Below, in pieces: positions 44,958 to 53,612 of a DNA stretch of 64,000 bases. The notes under the pieces are model-generated. The model saw nothing but the letters and a program-made list of their open reading frames with translations. It searched no databases and had not been told where the DNA came from. The DNA is taken from NCBI RefSeq assembly GCF_001888185.1, contig NZ_CP016364.1:3410001-3474000 (forward strand), read 5' to 3'. Position numbers and translations under genes: made by a program. Source of the stretch: Phaeobacter porticola. GTDB lineage: Bacteria; Pseudomonadota; Alphaproteobacteria; Rhodobacterales; Rhodobacteraceae. Every line of letters starts with the position of its first letter. Positions within the stretch are counted from its first letter, which is position 1.

Positions 44958-45362
44958 ATGAGCGGATTGGTCCTGAAACTTGCCCCGAAAGAGCGGGTAT
45001 TGGTGAACGGTGCAGTAATTGAAAATGGCGATCGGCGCAGTCGATTGTCGATCGTAACCCCGGATGCAAACATCCTACGCTTGCGTGATGCTATCCACCC
45101 GGAAGACGCCAACACACCCGTACGCCGTGTCTGTTATGCGGCCCAGCTGGTCTTGTCCGGTGATGTCGATGGTGAAGACGATCGGTTAAAAATGCTACGC
45201 CGCATCGAAGAGCTTAGCCAAGTATTTACGGATCCCGATAGCCGGGCATCCTTGGCAGAAGCTACAGATGCTGTGCTCTCTGACAATCACTATCGGTGCC
45301 TGAAAGCCCTGCGCACCCTTCTGCCCCGTGAAGATCGGCTTATGGCTGTACGTCCTTCTTAA
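44958..45362 (+). CDS. flbT: flagellar biosynthesis repressor FlbT
   Basis: A 134-residue protein starting SGLVLKLAPKERVLVNGAVIENGDRRSRL, the FlbT hallmark. FlbT represses flagellin translation after transcription by acting on the leader of the flagellin mRNA. The gene follows flaF after 2 bases, so both are cotranscribed. The structured flagellin leader at 43632-43670 is its candidate target. The gap of about 700 bases that follows before the end of fliI is unusual for this cluster. Confidence 0.95.
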   Translation: MSGLVLKLAPKERVLVNGAVIENGDRRSRLSIVTPDANILRLRDAIHPEDANTPVRRVCYAAQLVLSGDVDGEDDRLKMLRRIEELSQVFTDPDSRASLAEATDAVLSDNHYRCLKALRTLLPREDRLMAVRPS

Positions 45363-46065
45363 GTTCTCAGCCGATCATTCCGTCAAACGGTATCTTCGGC
45401 TGAGATTTCTTAAACAGGATGTCTGGTAAGCGATTATAGACTTCTTTATGCACGCCGCGCTCATGCGCGGGTGCGACAGTCTTGCAGAGGATATCGGCGC
45501 GGTAATTTCCCACGGAGAGCTCATCGATTGATAACTGCTGCAGCCAGTGAGACCGGAAGCTGAACATCAGGATGCCGCGCGCTTACAAAGATTTCCACCG
45601 AAGCCCTATAAACCGACAAGCCTCAACCGATTATGACGCGAACAGGCCCGCCACGATACTCCGTCTGGTGCTTACCAAAAATTGACGCCGTCGCTGTGAT
45701 CCACTGTCGAGCTATGTCATCATTAAGTGGTGACCCGGAACACCACCACATCTAATGAGAAGGGGACCACGGGGGATTTCATCCGCTTGGTGCCACTCAC
45801 GGTTCTACCGTTGCAGTGCTTGTGTCCTCTTTCTCAATCCGGTCGGAGTACCCGTCTTTTTCCATAGCTGACATTGCCTTTTATCCCATTGGTCAGGGCG
45901 TTTCGACGCGCTAACGCTTTTTTCTGCCCAAACTCAATCGGATCTCGGGTCACATGCTTTCGGGGGTACCTTCTATGTAGCCTTGTTCATCATGCTTCGC
46001 GCTACTCACACCTTGGAGCTTTCGAGAAGGCTGTACCGCCCAGTGAGCGATTTCAGGGGTTTCAT
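45363..46065. other. 703-base gap between flbT and fliI with one orphan frame
   Basis: In other alphaproteobacterial clusters I would expect another small flagellar gene here, for instance of the DUF1217 type. Nothing of that type is visible. The left quarter contains a 66-codon minus-strand frame. The right part has no convincing gene, and the hairpin GTGGTG/CACCAC near 45730-45750 is its only symmetric element. Confidence 0.45.
45367..45567 (-). CDS. orphan 66-residue frame, possible gene fragment
   Basis: A frame of 66 codons closed by a TAA just upstream of its ATG at 45567. The ATG has no clear ribosome site. The protein (LSVGNYRADILCKTVAPAHERG and KEVYNRLPDILFKK) looks like the C-terminus of a larger cytosolic enzyme rather than random sequence. 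I do not recognise the family. It is convergent with flbT, with its last codon 4 bases from the flbT stop. Confidence 0.35.
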   Translation of the reverse strand: MFSFRSHWLQQLSIDELSVGNYRADILCKTVAPAHERGVHKEVYNRLPDILFKKSQPKIPFDGMIG

Positions 46066-47394
46066 CTAGCGAAGCGCAACAGCGCGGCGCACCATGAGCA
46101 TAAGACGGTTGAAACTGCTCTTAATCCCGTCAGGGTCTGCCTTGCCAAAGAATGAATCCAATTCCGGCCACAGTTTTACAGCTTGGTCGAGAGTTAAATC
46201 ATTACCCTCAGAATAAAGACCTGCACGGATCATAACCTCTGACTGCTCATACGCTCCCAAGTACTTTCGCACATCCAAAATAGCCGCGTTTTCGTCGTCT
46301 GACGCTGCGGCCGGCAGGCTTCGTGAGACAGAGCGAGAGACATCCACGGCCGGGAAACGGCCTCTTTCCGCGATCTCTCTGTTCAGCACGATGTGGCCAT
46401 CCAGAACACCGCGCAGAATATCGGCAATGGGTTCATCCATATCCGAACCCGCAACCAGGACGCTGAAAATAGCCGTAATATCCCCCTGGCCTGCATTTCC
46501 GGGCCCTGCTCGTTCACATAGACCCGTGATCAGAGGCGTGACCGACGGTGGGTAACCGCGCAGGGCCGGTGCCTCACCAGACGCCACAGCAATCTCACGG
46601 TGGGCCTCGGCGAACCGGGTAACGGAGTCTGCCAAAAACAGAACATTCTTACCCTGATCGCGAAAATGCTCTGCCACAGCCATCGCAGACCAGGCACAGC
46701 GACGGCGGACCAGCGCAGATTGATCCGAAGTAGCGGCAATCACCACGGCCCGTTTCATGCCCTCGACGCCAAGAACATCTTTCACAAAGTGATTGACCTC
46801 CCGGCCCCGCTCACCGATCAACGCGATAACCACTACGTCGGCTTCCATATTTTGGGCCAAAGTCGCCAAAAGTGTGGATTTCCCCACACCCGATCCAGCA
46901 AAAAGGCCAACGCGCTGCCCTTTTACAATGGGGAGAATCGTATTGAACACCGCAAGGCCGGTCGCGAGTCGATCGCCCATTGATCGGCGCGAGGCCGCTT
47001 TGGGCGGGGCCGACATCAAATCGCGTGCGATTTCTCCACGCATCATTGGGCGCCCGTCCAGCGCGGCGCCAAAGGGATCGATCACCCGACCGATCCAACA
47101 GTCAGAGGGTGCAAAATCTGGTGTCGGATGCAGAAGTACCGCATCTCCGATTGCAACGCGGTCAGGCGTCGTGTCAGGTAACATACTGACTTCGCTTCCA
47201 GATATTCTCATCACTTCGCCTTCGAGTGGATCACTACCGGTCCTGCGCAAAATCAACCGATCACCAATACGTGCCTGACCATTCAATCCTGATACGGTAA
47301 TTGCACCACCCGATATTTCGGACACGCGCCCCACGGCAGATGACAAGCGTTTTTTTGTCAGATCCTGGGTCAATGCGTTGATGGCTGAGATCAT
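46066..47394 (-). CDS. fliI: flagellum-specific export ATPase FliI
   Basis: A 442-residue ATPase homologous to the F1 beta subunit that powers loading of flagellar export substrates. Walker A is GSGVGKST (residues 167-174) and Walker B is NVLFLADSVTRF (about 248-259). The segment IGERGREVNHFV and the arginine-finger region GRFPAVDVSRSVSR are also present. It is alone on the minus strand, divergent from flgB, with an 88-base gap that holds a TTAA-N7-TTGA element. No FliH gene is adjacent. Confidence 0.96.
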   Translation of the reverse strand: MISAINALTQDLTKKRLSSAVGRVSEISGGAITVSGLNGQARIGDRLILRRTGSDPLEGEVMRISGSEVSMLPDTTPDRVAIGDAVLLHPTPDFAPSDCWIGRVIDPFGAALDGRPMMRGEIARDLMSAPPKAASRRSMGDRLATGLAVFNTILPIVKGQRVGLFAGSGVGKSTLLATLAQNMEADVVVIALIGERGREVNHFVKDVLGVEGMKRAVVIAATSDQSALVRRRCAWSAMAVAEHFRDQGKNVLFLADSVTRFAEAHREIAVASGEAPALRGYPPSVTPLITGLCERAGPGNAGQGDITAIFSVLVAGSDMDEPIADILRGVLDGHIVLNREIAERGRFPAVDVSRSVSRSLPAAASDDENAAILDVRKYLGAYEQSEVMIRAGLYSEGNDLTLDQAVKLWPELDSFFGKADPDGIKSSFNRLMLMVRRAVALR

Positions 47395-47444
47395 GTTCTG
47401 GTGTCTCCAACTGTTCCTGAAAACAATTTCTAAAGGAATCAGGG

Positions 47445-47459
47445 TTAAGCCTTGATTGA
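47445..47459. promoter_or_regulatory. weak CtrA-like box between fliI and flgB
   Basis: TTAA (47445-47448), seven bases, TTGA (47456-47459). The second half site is imperfect. It lies in the 88-base divergent gap. Confidence 0.3.
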
Positions 47460-47482
47460 AATTGATCGAGGGAGAAGCCCCG

Positions 47483-47872
47483 GTGTTTAAAGAACTGAAC
47501 GTCTTTAAAATTGCCTACTCAATGGCGACCCATGCTGGGAAGCGCCAAGCATTGGTGTCGCAGAATATCGCCAATGCAGATACCCCTGGCTACCATGCCA
47601 AGGACATCAAACCGTTCAAGGAAGTCTACGCCCAAGGTGCGCGCCCTGGTGATATGATCGCAAGCCGGTCCAATCATCTGAACGGTGCGTCCGGGAATGG
47701 CATGGACTGGGCGGTGACCCAGACTCGCGGTGGCGGCGACCCCAATGACAACTCTGTCTCGATCGAAACCGAAATCCTGAAAGGGGTCGAGGTGAAGCGG
47801 CAGCATGACCGTGCATTGGCGATTTACAAATCGTCGATGAACGTGCTGCGCAGCAGCCTAGGCCGACGTTGA
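47483..47872 (+). CDS. flgB: flagellar basal body rod protein FlgB
   Basis: A 129-residue proximal rod protein with the rod-protein motif QNIANADTPGYHAKD (about residues 29-43). I choose the GTG at 47483 because family members begin with a short MFKEL stretch and GGAG lies eight bases before it. An in-frame TTG at 47456 overlaps the CtrA-like box. It is first in the operon flgB-flgC-fliE-fliQ-flgF-flgG-flgA-flgH-fliL-like, all on the plus strand. Confidence 0.9.
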   Translation: MFKELNVFKIAYSMATHAGKRQALVSQNIANADTPGYHAKDIKPFKEVYAQGARPGDMIASRSNHLNGASGNGMDWAVTQTRGGGDPNDNSVSIETEILKGVEVKRQHDRALAIYKSSMNVLRSSLGRR

Positions 47873-47884
47873 AGAGGTTAGATC

Positions 47885-48277
47885 ATGAGTGAATTTGCAA
47901 AATCCCTTTCCGTTTCAGCTAGCGCGCTGAAAGCACAAGCCAGCCGCCTGCGTCACGTGTCTGAAAACATCTCGAACGCGGACACCCCTGGCTATCGCCG
48001 AAAGACCGTTCCATTTGAAGCGGTGCGGGATCTCAGAACCGATGTTGAAAAAGTCGAAGTCGGTCCCGTCCGTCTTGATCGCTCCGATCTTGAACAGATC
48101 TTTGACCCGTCTCACCCTCTGGCAGACGACAGCGGTCACTACGACGGCTCCAACGTCAATCTGATGATCGAGATCGCCGATGCTCGCGAAGCGCAACGCA
48201 GTTACGAGGCCAACCTCAAGATGTTCGAACAGGGGCGGCAAATGTCGTCATCACTGATGGATCTATTGCGCAAGTAA
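47885..48277 (+). CDS. flgC: flagellar basal body rod protein FlgC
   Basis: A 130-residue proximal rod protein with the motif ENISNADTPGYRRK near residue 30 and the C-terminal coiled-coil segment IADAREAQRSYEANLKMFEQGRQMSS. It assembles with FlgB, FlgF and FlgG into the rod. GAGG lies just before the ATG. The gap to flgB is 12 bases. Confidence 0.95.
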   Translation: MSEFAKSLSVSASALKAQASRLRHVSENISNADTPGYRRKTVPFEAVRDLRTDVEKVEVGPVRLDRSDLEQIFDPSHPLADDSGHYDGSNVNLMIEIADAREAQRSYEANLKMFEQGRQMSSSLMDLLRK

Positions 48278-48321
48278 CACCGAAGTTTTCTGAAACACCC
48301 TGACATACCTGGAGATCCAGA

Positions 48322-48618
48322 ATGGATATTCGCAGTCTTTCCGCCACAACTGGCTACGCCGCAGCACGGCCTGCAACCAAGATTGATCCGGAGCACACGC
48401 CGACGAGCGCCGAAGCCCGGATCAAAGCTAGCTTTGAAGATTTCACCAACACACTGCAGCAAAGCGAGCAGGTGTCGGTGACCGCAATGACCGGCAACGG
48501 CGACCCCCACGCGCTGGTACAGGCCCTTGCACAGACCGAACTGGCGGTGGAAACCGCAGTGACCGTCCGCAACAAGGTGGTCGAGGCCTATCAAGAAATC
48601 CTGCGGATGCCGGTGTAA
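48322..48618 (+). CDS. fliE: flagellar hook-basal body complex protein FliE
   Basis: A 98-residue FliE of normal length that links the MS ring to the rod. The conserved part is ASFEDFTNTLQQSEQV and the C-terminal VRNKVVEAYQEILRMPV. GGAG lies upstream of the ATG. It follows flgC by 44 bases, and fliQ starts 4 bases after its stop. Confidence 0.94.
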   Translation: MDIRSLSATTGYAAARPATKIDPEHTPTSAEARIKASFEDFTNTLQQSEQVSVTAMTGNGDPHALVQALAQTELAVETAVTVRNKVVEAYQEILRMPV

Positions 48619-48622
48619 GCCC

Positions 48623-48895
48623 ATGATGAGCGAAGGGCTTTTCTACGACACACTCCGCCAGGCTGTCTGGGCCGCGGTGATGATGTCGACACCGATTCTC
48701 TTGGTGGCGCTGGTTCTGGGGCTGGCAATCGGCCTGTTTCAAGCCCTGACCTCGGTGCAGGAGATGACACTGACCTTTGTGCCTAAGCTCAGCGCGATCC
48801 TTATCGTTTTTTGGATGACCATGGGCTTTATGACACAAACCCTGGTCGCCTTTTTTGACGGGCACGTTGTGCCACTGATTTCAGGAGGTCTGTGA
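48623..48895 (+). CDS. fliQ: flagellar export gate protein FliQ
   Basis: A 90-residue membrane protein with two hydrophobic helices (MMSTPILLVALVLGLAIGLFQ and a second helix at about residues 55-75) and the linking motif QALTSVQEMTLTFVPKL. It belongs to the FliPQR core of the flagellar type III export gate. The TGA overlaps the flgF start (TGATG). An ATG at 48626 is an equally possible start. Confidence 0.94.
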   Translation: MMSEGLFYDTLRQAVWAAVMMSTPILLVALVLGLAIGLFQALTSVQEMTLTFVPKLSAILIVFWMTMGFMTQTLVAFFDGHVVPLISGGL

Positions 48896-49611
48896 TGGGA
48901 AACACCGGTTACACCACCTTGTCCCGCCAGTCGGGTCTGATGCGCGAGATGCGTGTCGTTGCAAACAATATCGCCAACTCAGCGACCACCGGCTACCGCT
49001 CCGAGGGGCTGATCTTTTCTGAGTTCATTCAGTCTGCGCCAGGCCAGGAATCACTATCGATGGGGCGGGCAAACATCCGCAACACCTCAATGGCGCAAGG
49101 CGCGCTAACCCAATCTGGCGGGGATCTGGACCTCGCCATTGAGGGCGACGGCTATTTCATGGTCGAAACCCCAATGGGCGAACGTCTGACCCGGTCAGGC
49201 GCGTTTTCGACCAATGCCGAAGGCGACCTAGTCACAATGGATGGCTATCGTGTTCTGGACGCAGGGCGCGCCCCGGTTTTCATCCCGAGTGACGCCGCAT
49301 CGGTCAAGTTCGGCGCTGATGGCACCCTAAGCGCAGATGGCCGTGCCCTAGGGCAAATTGGCATTTTCAAGCCAGAAGAGAATTACCAGATGGTGCGCGA
49401 AGACGGGGTGATGTTCCGCGTTGACGGCGAAATTGAGGACGCTGGCGAGGCTCGCGTGCTTCAGGGCTTTCTCGAGGGATCCAACGTCAACGCCGTTTCG
49501 CAGCTTGCGCGTATGGTCGAGATTCAGCGGGCCTATGAAATGGGTCAGAGCTTTTTAGAGACCGAAGACAAACGCATACGCGACGCAATCAAAAATCTGA
49601 TCAAGTCATAG
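48895..49611 (+). CDS. flgF: flagellar basal body rod protein FlgF
   Basis: A 238-residue distal rod protein. The rod motif VANNIANSATTGYRSEG is at about residues 21-37, and DLDLAIEGDGYFMVETPMGERLTRSGAF is the family's central strand. The C-terminal motif is SNVNAVSQLARMVEIQRAYEM. The start is the ATG overlapping the fliQ stop. It is followed by flgG after 10 bases. Confidence 0.93.
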   Translation: MGNTGYTTLSRQSGLMREMRVVANNIANSATTGYRSEGLIFSEFIQSAPGQESLSMGRANIRNTSMAQGALTQSGGDLDLAIEGDGYFMVETPMGERLTRSGAFSTNAEGDLVTMDGYRVLDAGRAPVFIPSDAASVKFGADGTLSADGRALGQIGIFKPEENYQMVREDGVMFRVDGEIEDAGEARVLQGFLEGSNVNAVSQLARMVEIQRAYEMGQSFLETEDKRIRDAIKNLIKS

Positions 49612-49621
49612 GAGTAAGCCC

Positions 49622-50407
49622 ATGCGTGCCCTAAAGATCGCCGCAACCGGAATGACTGCGCAACAGTTGCGTGTTGAAACCATTTCGAACAACCTCGCCA
49701 ACATGAACACCACCGGCTACAATGCCCGCCGCGCTGAGTTCGCAGACCTGCATTATCAGCAGGTTACCCGAGCTGGCACCGTGAATGCCTCTGATGGGAC
49801 CGTGCTGCCAACGGGTGTTCAGGTCGGCCTGGGTGTTCGTGCCTCGGCAATATCCATTCACTTGGCACAGGGCGCACTTTCTCAGACCGGTAACGATCTG
49901 GACGTCGCGATTGATGGCAAAGGCTTTCTAGAGGTGTCTCTGCCATCAGGGCAAGCCGCCTATACGCGTGACGGTGCACTGAAACGGTCAGCAGAAGGCC
50001 TGATCGTGACCTCCGACGGATTTACCGTGTCGCCTGATATCACGATCCCCAGCGATGCCCGTAATGTGTCAATCAATGCTGATGGTGAAGTCTACGCTTA
50101 CTTTGACGAAACCGCCGAAGGCCAATTGATGGGTCAGTTGACGTTGGCAGGGTTCTCTAATCCCAAAGGCCTGGAAGCGCTTGGCAGCAACCTTTTTGTC
50201 GAGACCGAAGCCTCAGGATCCGCCACCGTGGCCTCACCCGGTGAAAACGGTCTAGGCACATTGCGCCAAGGCTATCTGGAAGCCAGCTCCGTCGACGCAG
50301 TGCGTGAGGTGACCGAACTGATCGAAGCCCAACGCGGCTACGAAATGAATGCCAAAGTCATCTCTGCCGTCGACCAGATGATGGGCGCAACCACGCAGGT
50401 ACGCTGA
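49622..50407 (+). CDS. flgG: flagellar basal body rod protein FlgG
   Basis: A 261-residue distal rod protein. It has the rod motif ISNNLANMNTTGYNARRAEF near residues 22-41, the central NDLDVAIDGKGFLEVSL and the C-terminal SSVDAVREVTELIEAQRGYEMNAK. It overlaps the flgA start by one base. FlgG is the major distal rod subunit on which the P and L rings assemble. Confidence 0.96.
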   Translation: MRALKIAATGMTAQQLRVETISNNLANMNTTGYNARRAEFADLHYQQVTRAGTVNASDGTVLPTGVQVGLGVRASAISIHLAQGALSQTGNDLDVAIDGKGFLEVSLPSGQAAYTRDGALKRSAEGLIVTSDGFTVSPDITIPSDARNVSINADGEVYAYFDETAEGQLMGQLTLAGFSNPKGLEALGSNLFVETEASGSATVASPGENGLGTLRQGYLEASSVDAVREVTELIEAQRGYEMNAKVISAVDQMMGATTQVR

Positions 50408-50823
50408 TGAAACGGATCCTCGCCATTGTGATGTTGTTCTGCGCCCAATCCGCTTGGGCGGATATTCTCGTCCCCGTGCGGACAATCCGCGCCAAGGAAA
50501 TCGTCACCGCCGAGGATCTGGTTTTGAAACAGGTAGAGGTTCTTGGCGCGATATCGGATCCGACCCTGGTCATCGGCAAAGAAGCCCGTGTGGCACTTTA
50601 TGCCGGACGTCCGATGCGCACGGGCGATGTTGGTCCACCAGCGATTGTTGAACGCAACGACCTCGTCACCATTCGTTTTAAACGCGGTGGTCTCACCATT
50701 TTGGCGGAGGGCCGCTCTCTTGGCCGTGGGGCTGATGGTGAAGCAATCCGCGTCATGAACCTATCGTCACGCACAACCGTCAGCGGGCGCATCGCAGCAG
50801 ACGGAACAGTTGAGGTAAACTGA
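50407..50823 (+). CDS. flgA: flagellar P-ring chaperone FlgA
   Basis: A 138-residue periplasmic protein with a signal peptide (LAIVMLFCAQSAWA, cleaved near residue 18) and an SAF-like core (TIRAKEIVTAEDLVLKQVEV, GRPMRTGDV). It assists assembly of FlgI into the P ring. It is shorter than enteric FlgA, which is common in alphaproteobacteria. Both ends overlap the neighbours by one base. FlgI itself is not in the window. Confidence 0.92.
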   Translation: MKRILAIVMLFCAQSAWADILVPVRTIRAKEIVTAEDLVLKQVEVLGAISDPTLVIGKEARVALYAGRPMRTGDVGPPAIVERNDLVTIRFKRGGLTILAEGRSLGRGADGEAIRVMNLSSRTTVSGRIAADGTVEVN

Positions 50824-51563
50824 TGAAAAATCGAATTCTTTCGGCTAAAACAGCCCTTGTGGGTGTGGTCATGCTCAGCGCTTGCGGGCGTCTGGATCAC
50901 GTTGGAAAACCGCCCACCTTCAGCCCTGCAAATGACTCCCCCGAACATGTGGCGATGCTCTTTCAAGGTCTGCCCGTTGATACCCAGACACAGCGCCCTG
51001 TTGATCAGGCTTCACTCTGGAGTGGGTCGCGTCGGTCTTTGCTGGGCGATCGTCGAGCCACCAAACAGGGCGATATCCTGACCGTCGTGATTGAAATCGA
51101 CGAGCAGGCTGAGATTTCTAACGATAGCAAGCGTTCGCGTTCCGGTTCCGAAAGCCTGGCGCTGCCGCAGTTGCTCGGTCTGCCACAGCGGCTGGATCGC
51201 AAATTGCCAGAAGGTGCCAGCATGGCTGATGCCGTCGATATCGGCAGCAGCAGCAGCTCTGGCGGCAAAGGGTCTGTTAAGCGCAGTGAGAAGCTGGAAT
51301 TGCGCGTTGCTGCAACCGTAGTTGATGTGCTGCCAAACGGCGTTCTGGCAATCAGCGGCACTCAGGAACTCCGGGTCAATTTCGAAATGCGTGAACTGCT
51401 GGTCACCGGTTATGTTCGTCCAGACGACATTAGCCGCCAGAACGAAATCACCTATGACAAGATCGCCTCGGCACGCGTGTCTTATGGTGGACGTGGCCAG
51501 ATCACCGATGTCCAACAACCGCGTTACGGCCAGCAAGTGCTGGACGTAATCCTGCCATTCTGA
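50823..51563 (+). CDS. flgH: flagellar L-ring protein FlgH
   Basis: A 246-residue outer-membrane lipoprotein. The lipobox is LSAC with the lipidated Cys at about residue 21. The conserved FlgH sections are ASLWSGSRRSLLGDRRA, GDILTVVIEIDEQAEISN and the C-terminal NEITYDKIASARVSYGGRG. It forms the L ring bushing in the outer membrane and is coupled to flgA. Confidence 0.95.
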   Translation: MKNRILSAKTALVGVVMLSACGRLDHVGKPPTFSPANDSPEHVAMLFQGLPVDTQTQRPVDQASLWSGSRRSLLGDRRATKQGDILTVVIEIDEQAEISNDSKRSRSGSESLALPQLLGLPQRLDRKLPEGASMADAVDIGSSSSSGGKGSVKRSEKLELRVAATVVDVLPNGVLAISGTQELRVNFEMRELLVTGYVRPDDISRQNEITYDKIASARVSYGGRGQITDVQQPRYGQQVLDVILPF

Positions 51564-51572
51564 GGCCTGCCA

Positions 51573-52061
51573 ATGTTATCAAAACTACTGCCTGTCATTC
51601 TGCTTCTGATTGGAACCGCTGGAGGCATCGGCGCGGGAATAATGATGGCTCCGGAACCGGCCCCTGAAGAGCACGCCGAAGAGAGCGGGGACCATGCCGA
51701 AGAGATCACCCCAGAGCTCCCCGGTGCGGAAGAGGAACAGCGCGAGTATATCAAGATGGCGAACCAGTTCGTGGTACCCGTCGTCGAGCGCGATCAGCTG
51801 TCGTCCCTAGTGGTTATCTCTCTCAGTCTGGAAACCAAGGCCGGAATGAACGAGAAAATTCATGCCTATGAACCCAAGCTGCGGGATGTCTTCCTGCAAG
51901 TGCTGTTTGATCACGCCAATATGGGCGGTTTCCGAGGCGCCTTCACCCGTTCAGACATGATGACGCCGCTACGTACAGCGTTGCGGGAGGCCGCTCAGAA
52001 GCAACTGGGTAAAGATATCCATGACGTACTGATCGTCGAAATGTCGCGACAAGACGTCTAA
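51573..52061 (+). CDS. FliL-family protein, second copy
   Basis: A 162-residue protein with one N-terminal membrane anchor (LLPVILLLIGTAGGIGAGI), an acidic Glu/His-rich stretch (residues 28-55) and a periplasmic domain with ANQFVVPVVERDQLSSLVVISLSLE, which resembles the FliL strand pattern. The gene ends the flgB operon before a strong terminator. A more typical FliL is encoded at 61964, so the cluster carries two members of this family. FliL proteins act around the stator and basal body. Confidence 0.75.
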   Translation: MLSKLLPVILLLIGTAGGIGAGIMMAPEPAPEEHAEESGDHAEEITPELPGAEEEQREYIKMANQFVVPVVERDQLSSLVVISLSLETKAGMNEKIHAYEPKLRDVFLQVLFDHANMGGFRGAFTRSDMMTPLRTALREAAQKQLGKDIHDVLIVEMSRQDV

Positions 52062-52080
52062 CGACGAGGCCCTGGCGTAG

Positions 52081-52110
52081 AAAAGGCCGGTTCTTATGAA
52101 CCGGCCTTTT
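52081..52110. terminator. bidirectional terminator between the flgB operon and the fliJ-like gene
   Basis: AAAAGGCCGGTTC (52081-52093) pairs perfectly with GAACCGGCCTTTT (52098-52110) around TTAT and continues in TTTTT. It separates the two convergent flagellar units. Confidence 0.88.
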
Positions 52111-52131
52111 TCGTCGTGATAGAAAAAATCA

Positions 52132-52533
52132 TTATTCCATATTCATCAAACGATTATGCTGTTTCTGTGCTAGGTCTTTCTTATGTCGTTGGCGTTCCTG
52201 AGTTGCCATGGTTTCCACTGCATGTTTCCGGCCAAAGGCCTTGCGCAGTTTGTCCATCGCGCGCAGTTTTTGGGCCGTAATCTGGGCCAGCTCCATATTC
52301 AGTTGTCTGCGAGTACGACCGTGCCAGCTTTGCCACAAAAGATCAGCGCCAAGCGCCTTCATCGCATGGTCTGAATTGGCAATTTCACGGGTCTCGTTCA
52401 CTTGGCGATCTAGTTTCGCCAATTGGCTGCGCACCCGTGCTTCTGCATCTAGCACAGGCTTCACCTTGGCATGTTCCTGCAGATACATCGCCTCGGTCAC
52501 ATCGGCCATCTGATCCAGCATCTTTTGTTTCAT
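52132..52533 (-). CDS. FliJ-like coiled-coil protein
   Basis: A 133-residue protein rich in Lys, Gln, Arg and Ala with heptad-like patterns throughout, starting MKQKMLDQMADVTEAM. Size and charge resemble FliJ, the coiled-coil stalk and chaperone-escort protein of the export ATPase. The gene overlaps the flhB stop by one base (TGATG), so it belongs to the export-gate operon. Sequence similarity alone would not settle the call. Confidence 0.6.
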   Translation of the reverse strand: MKQKMLDQMADVTEAMYLQEHAKVKPVLDAEARVRSQLAKLDRQVNETREIANSDHAMKALGADLLWQSWHGRTRRQLNMELAQITAQKLRAMDKLRKAFGRKHAVETMATQERQRHKKDLAQKQHNRLMNME

Positions 52534-53612
52534 CACACCATACCCTTGGCTCGTTTACGCATGTCTTCCGCAAACCGAATTGCCGCAGCAACTGGTGCGA
52601 AATGTTCTTCGTGAATTTCTTCACCGATCTCAACTGATGCATGTAGTGCCCGCGCAGTTGGCGGATCACTATGGATCGGAATACCGTTTTCATTGGCAAC
52701 TTCGCGAATGATCGCAGCCACCTCGTCCACCCCTTTAGAAACACAGATCGGGGCCTGTCCCGGCTCTCTGTCCCACTTTAGGGCAACTGCGTAATGCGTC
52801 GGGTTGACGATCACCACATCTGCCCCGGCCACATCAGTAACGCCCTGACTCATGGCGATTTCGTGAGCCTTTTGCCGACGCGCCCCCTTCATATGAGGGT
52901 CACCTTCTGAATCCTTGTTTTCATCCAGGATTTCCTGACGGGACATCATGTTCTTGCGATTGTGTTCTGCTTGCTGAAACGCCGCATCGATCACACCAAC
53001 GCTAAGCGCGATGAGAAGCGCGAGGATCAGAAACTCCAGCGACAACTGAGCCATCATCATGACCACTACAAACGCCCCGGTCGCCGAAGAGGCGATCATC
53101 TCGGGGAGCCGATAGTTCAGGTAGACCCCCATGCACGTAGAATAGAGCACCAGCTTGACCGTACTCTTAAAAAATTCAAACAAACCGGACCGACCGAACT
53201 TGTTCTTTGCATTAGAGATGATTGAAATCCGCGACAGCTTTGGTTCCAGTTTGCTGGGAGCAAAGACCAATGCCCGCTGCGCAATGATCGACAGCAGAAC
53301 AGCCGCCATCGGAATGAGAAAAATCGGCAGGCTGGAGGTCCCGATGGACAGCAAGACGCCACCAACCGGAGTGGTGCCGCCACCGCCAAAAAACAAATCA
53401 GCATGTCGATCCGGTTGATCCAGGAAAGACATCAATACGGTGCCGATTTCCTTAACCACATCCTCGCCCGACACATAAATCGCGACAATCAATCCTAGAT
53501 AGGCCGCCGCAACTGATAGGTCTGTAGATTTGGGAACTTCGCCTTTTTTTCGAGCTTTCTCAAGCTTTTGCGGCGTTGGTTCATATGACTTGTCTGAGTC
53601 GTCGTCGCTCAT
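52533..53612 (-). CDS. flhB: flagellar export switch protein FlhB
   Basis: A 359-residue protein with four membrane helices in the first 210 residues and a cytoplasmic domain. The autocleavage site NPTH is at residues 270-273. Cleavage changes export from rod/hook to filament substrates, with FliK. It overlaps fliR by four bases (ATGA) and the fliJ-like gene by one base. Confidence 0.97.
   Translation of the reverse strand: MSDDDSDKSYEPTPQKLEKARKKGEVPKSTDLSVAAAYLGLIVAIYVSGEDVVKEIGTVLMSFLDQPDRHADLFFGGGGTTPVGGVLLSIGTSSLPIFLIPMAAVLLSIIAQRALVFAPSKLEPKLSRISIISNAKNKFGRSGLFEFFKSTVKLVLYSTCMGVYLNYRLPEMIASSATGAFVVVMMMAQLSLEFLILALLIALSVGVIDAAFQQAEHNRKNMMSRQEILDENKDSEGDPHMKGARRQKAHEIAMSQGVTDVAGADVVIVNPTHYAVALKWDREPGQAPICVSKGVDEVAAIIREVANENGIPIHSDPPTARALHASVEIGEEIHEEHFAPVAAAIRFAEDMRKRAKGMV

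Noticed and set aside
45874-46155. A 93-codon plus-strand frame between flbT and fliI
   Set aside because: Its last third overlaps the end of fliI antisense, and there is no ribosome site or family resemblance.
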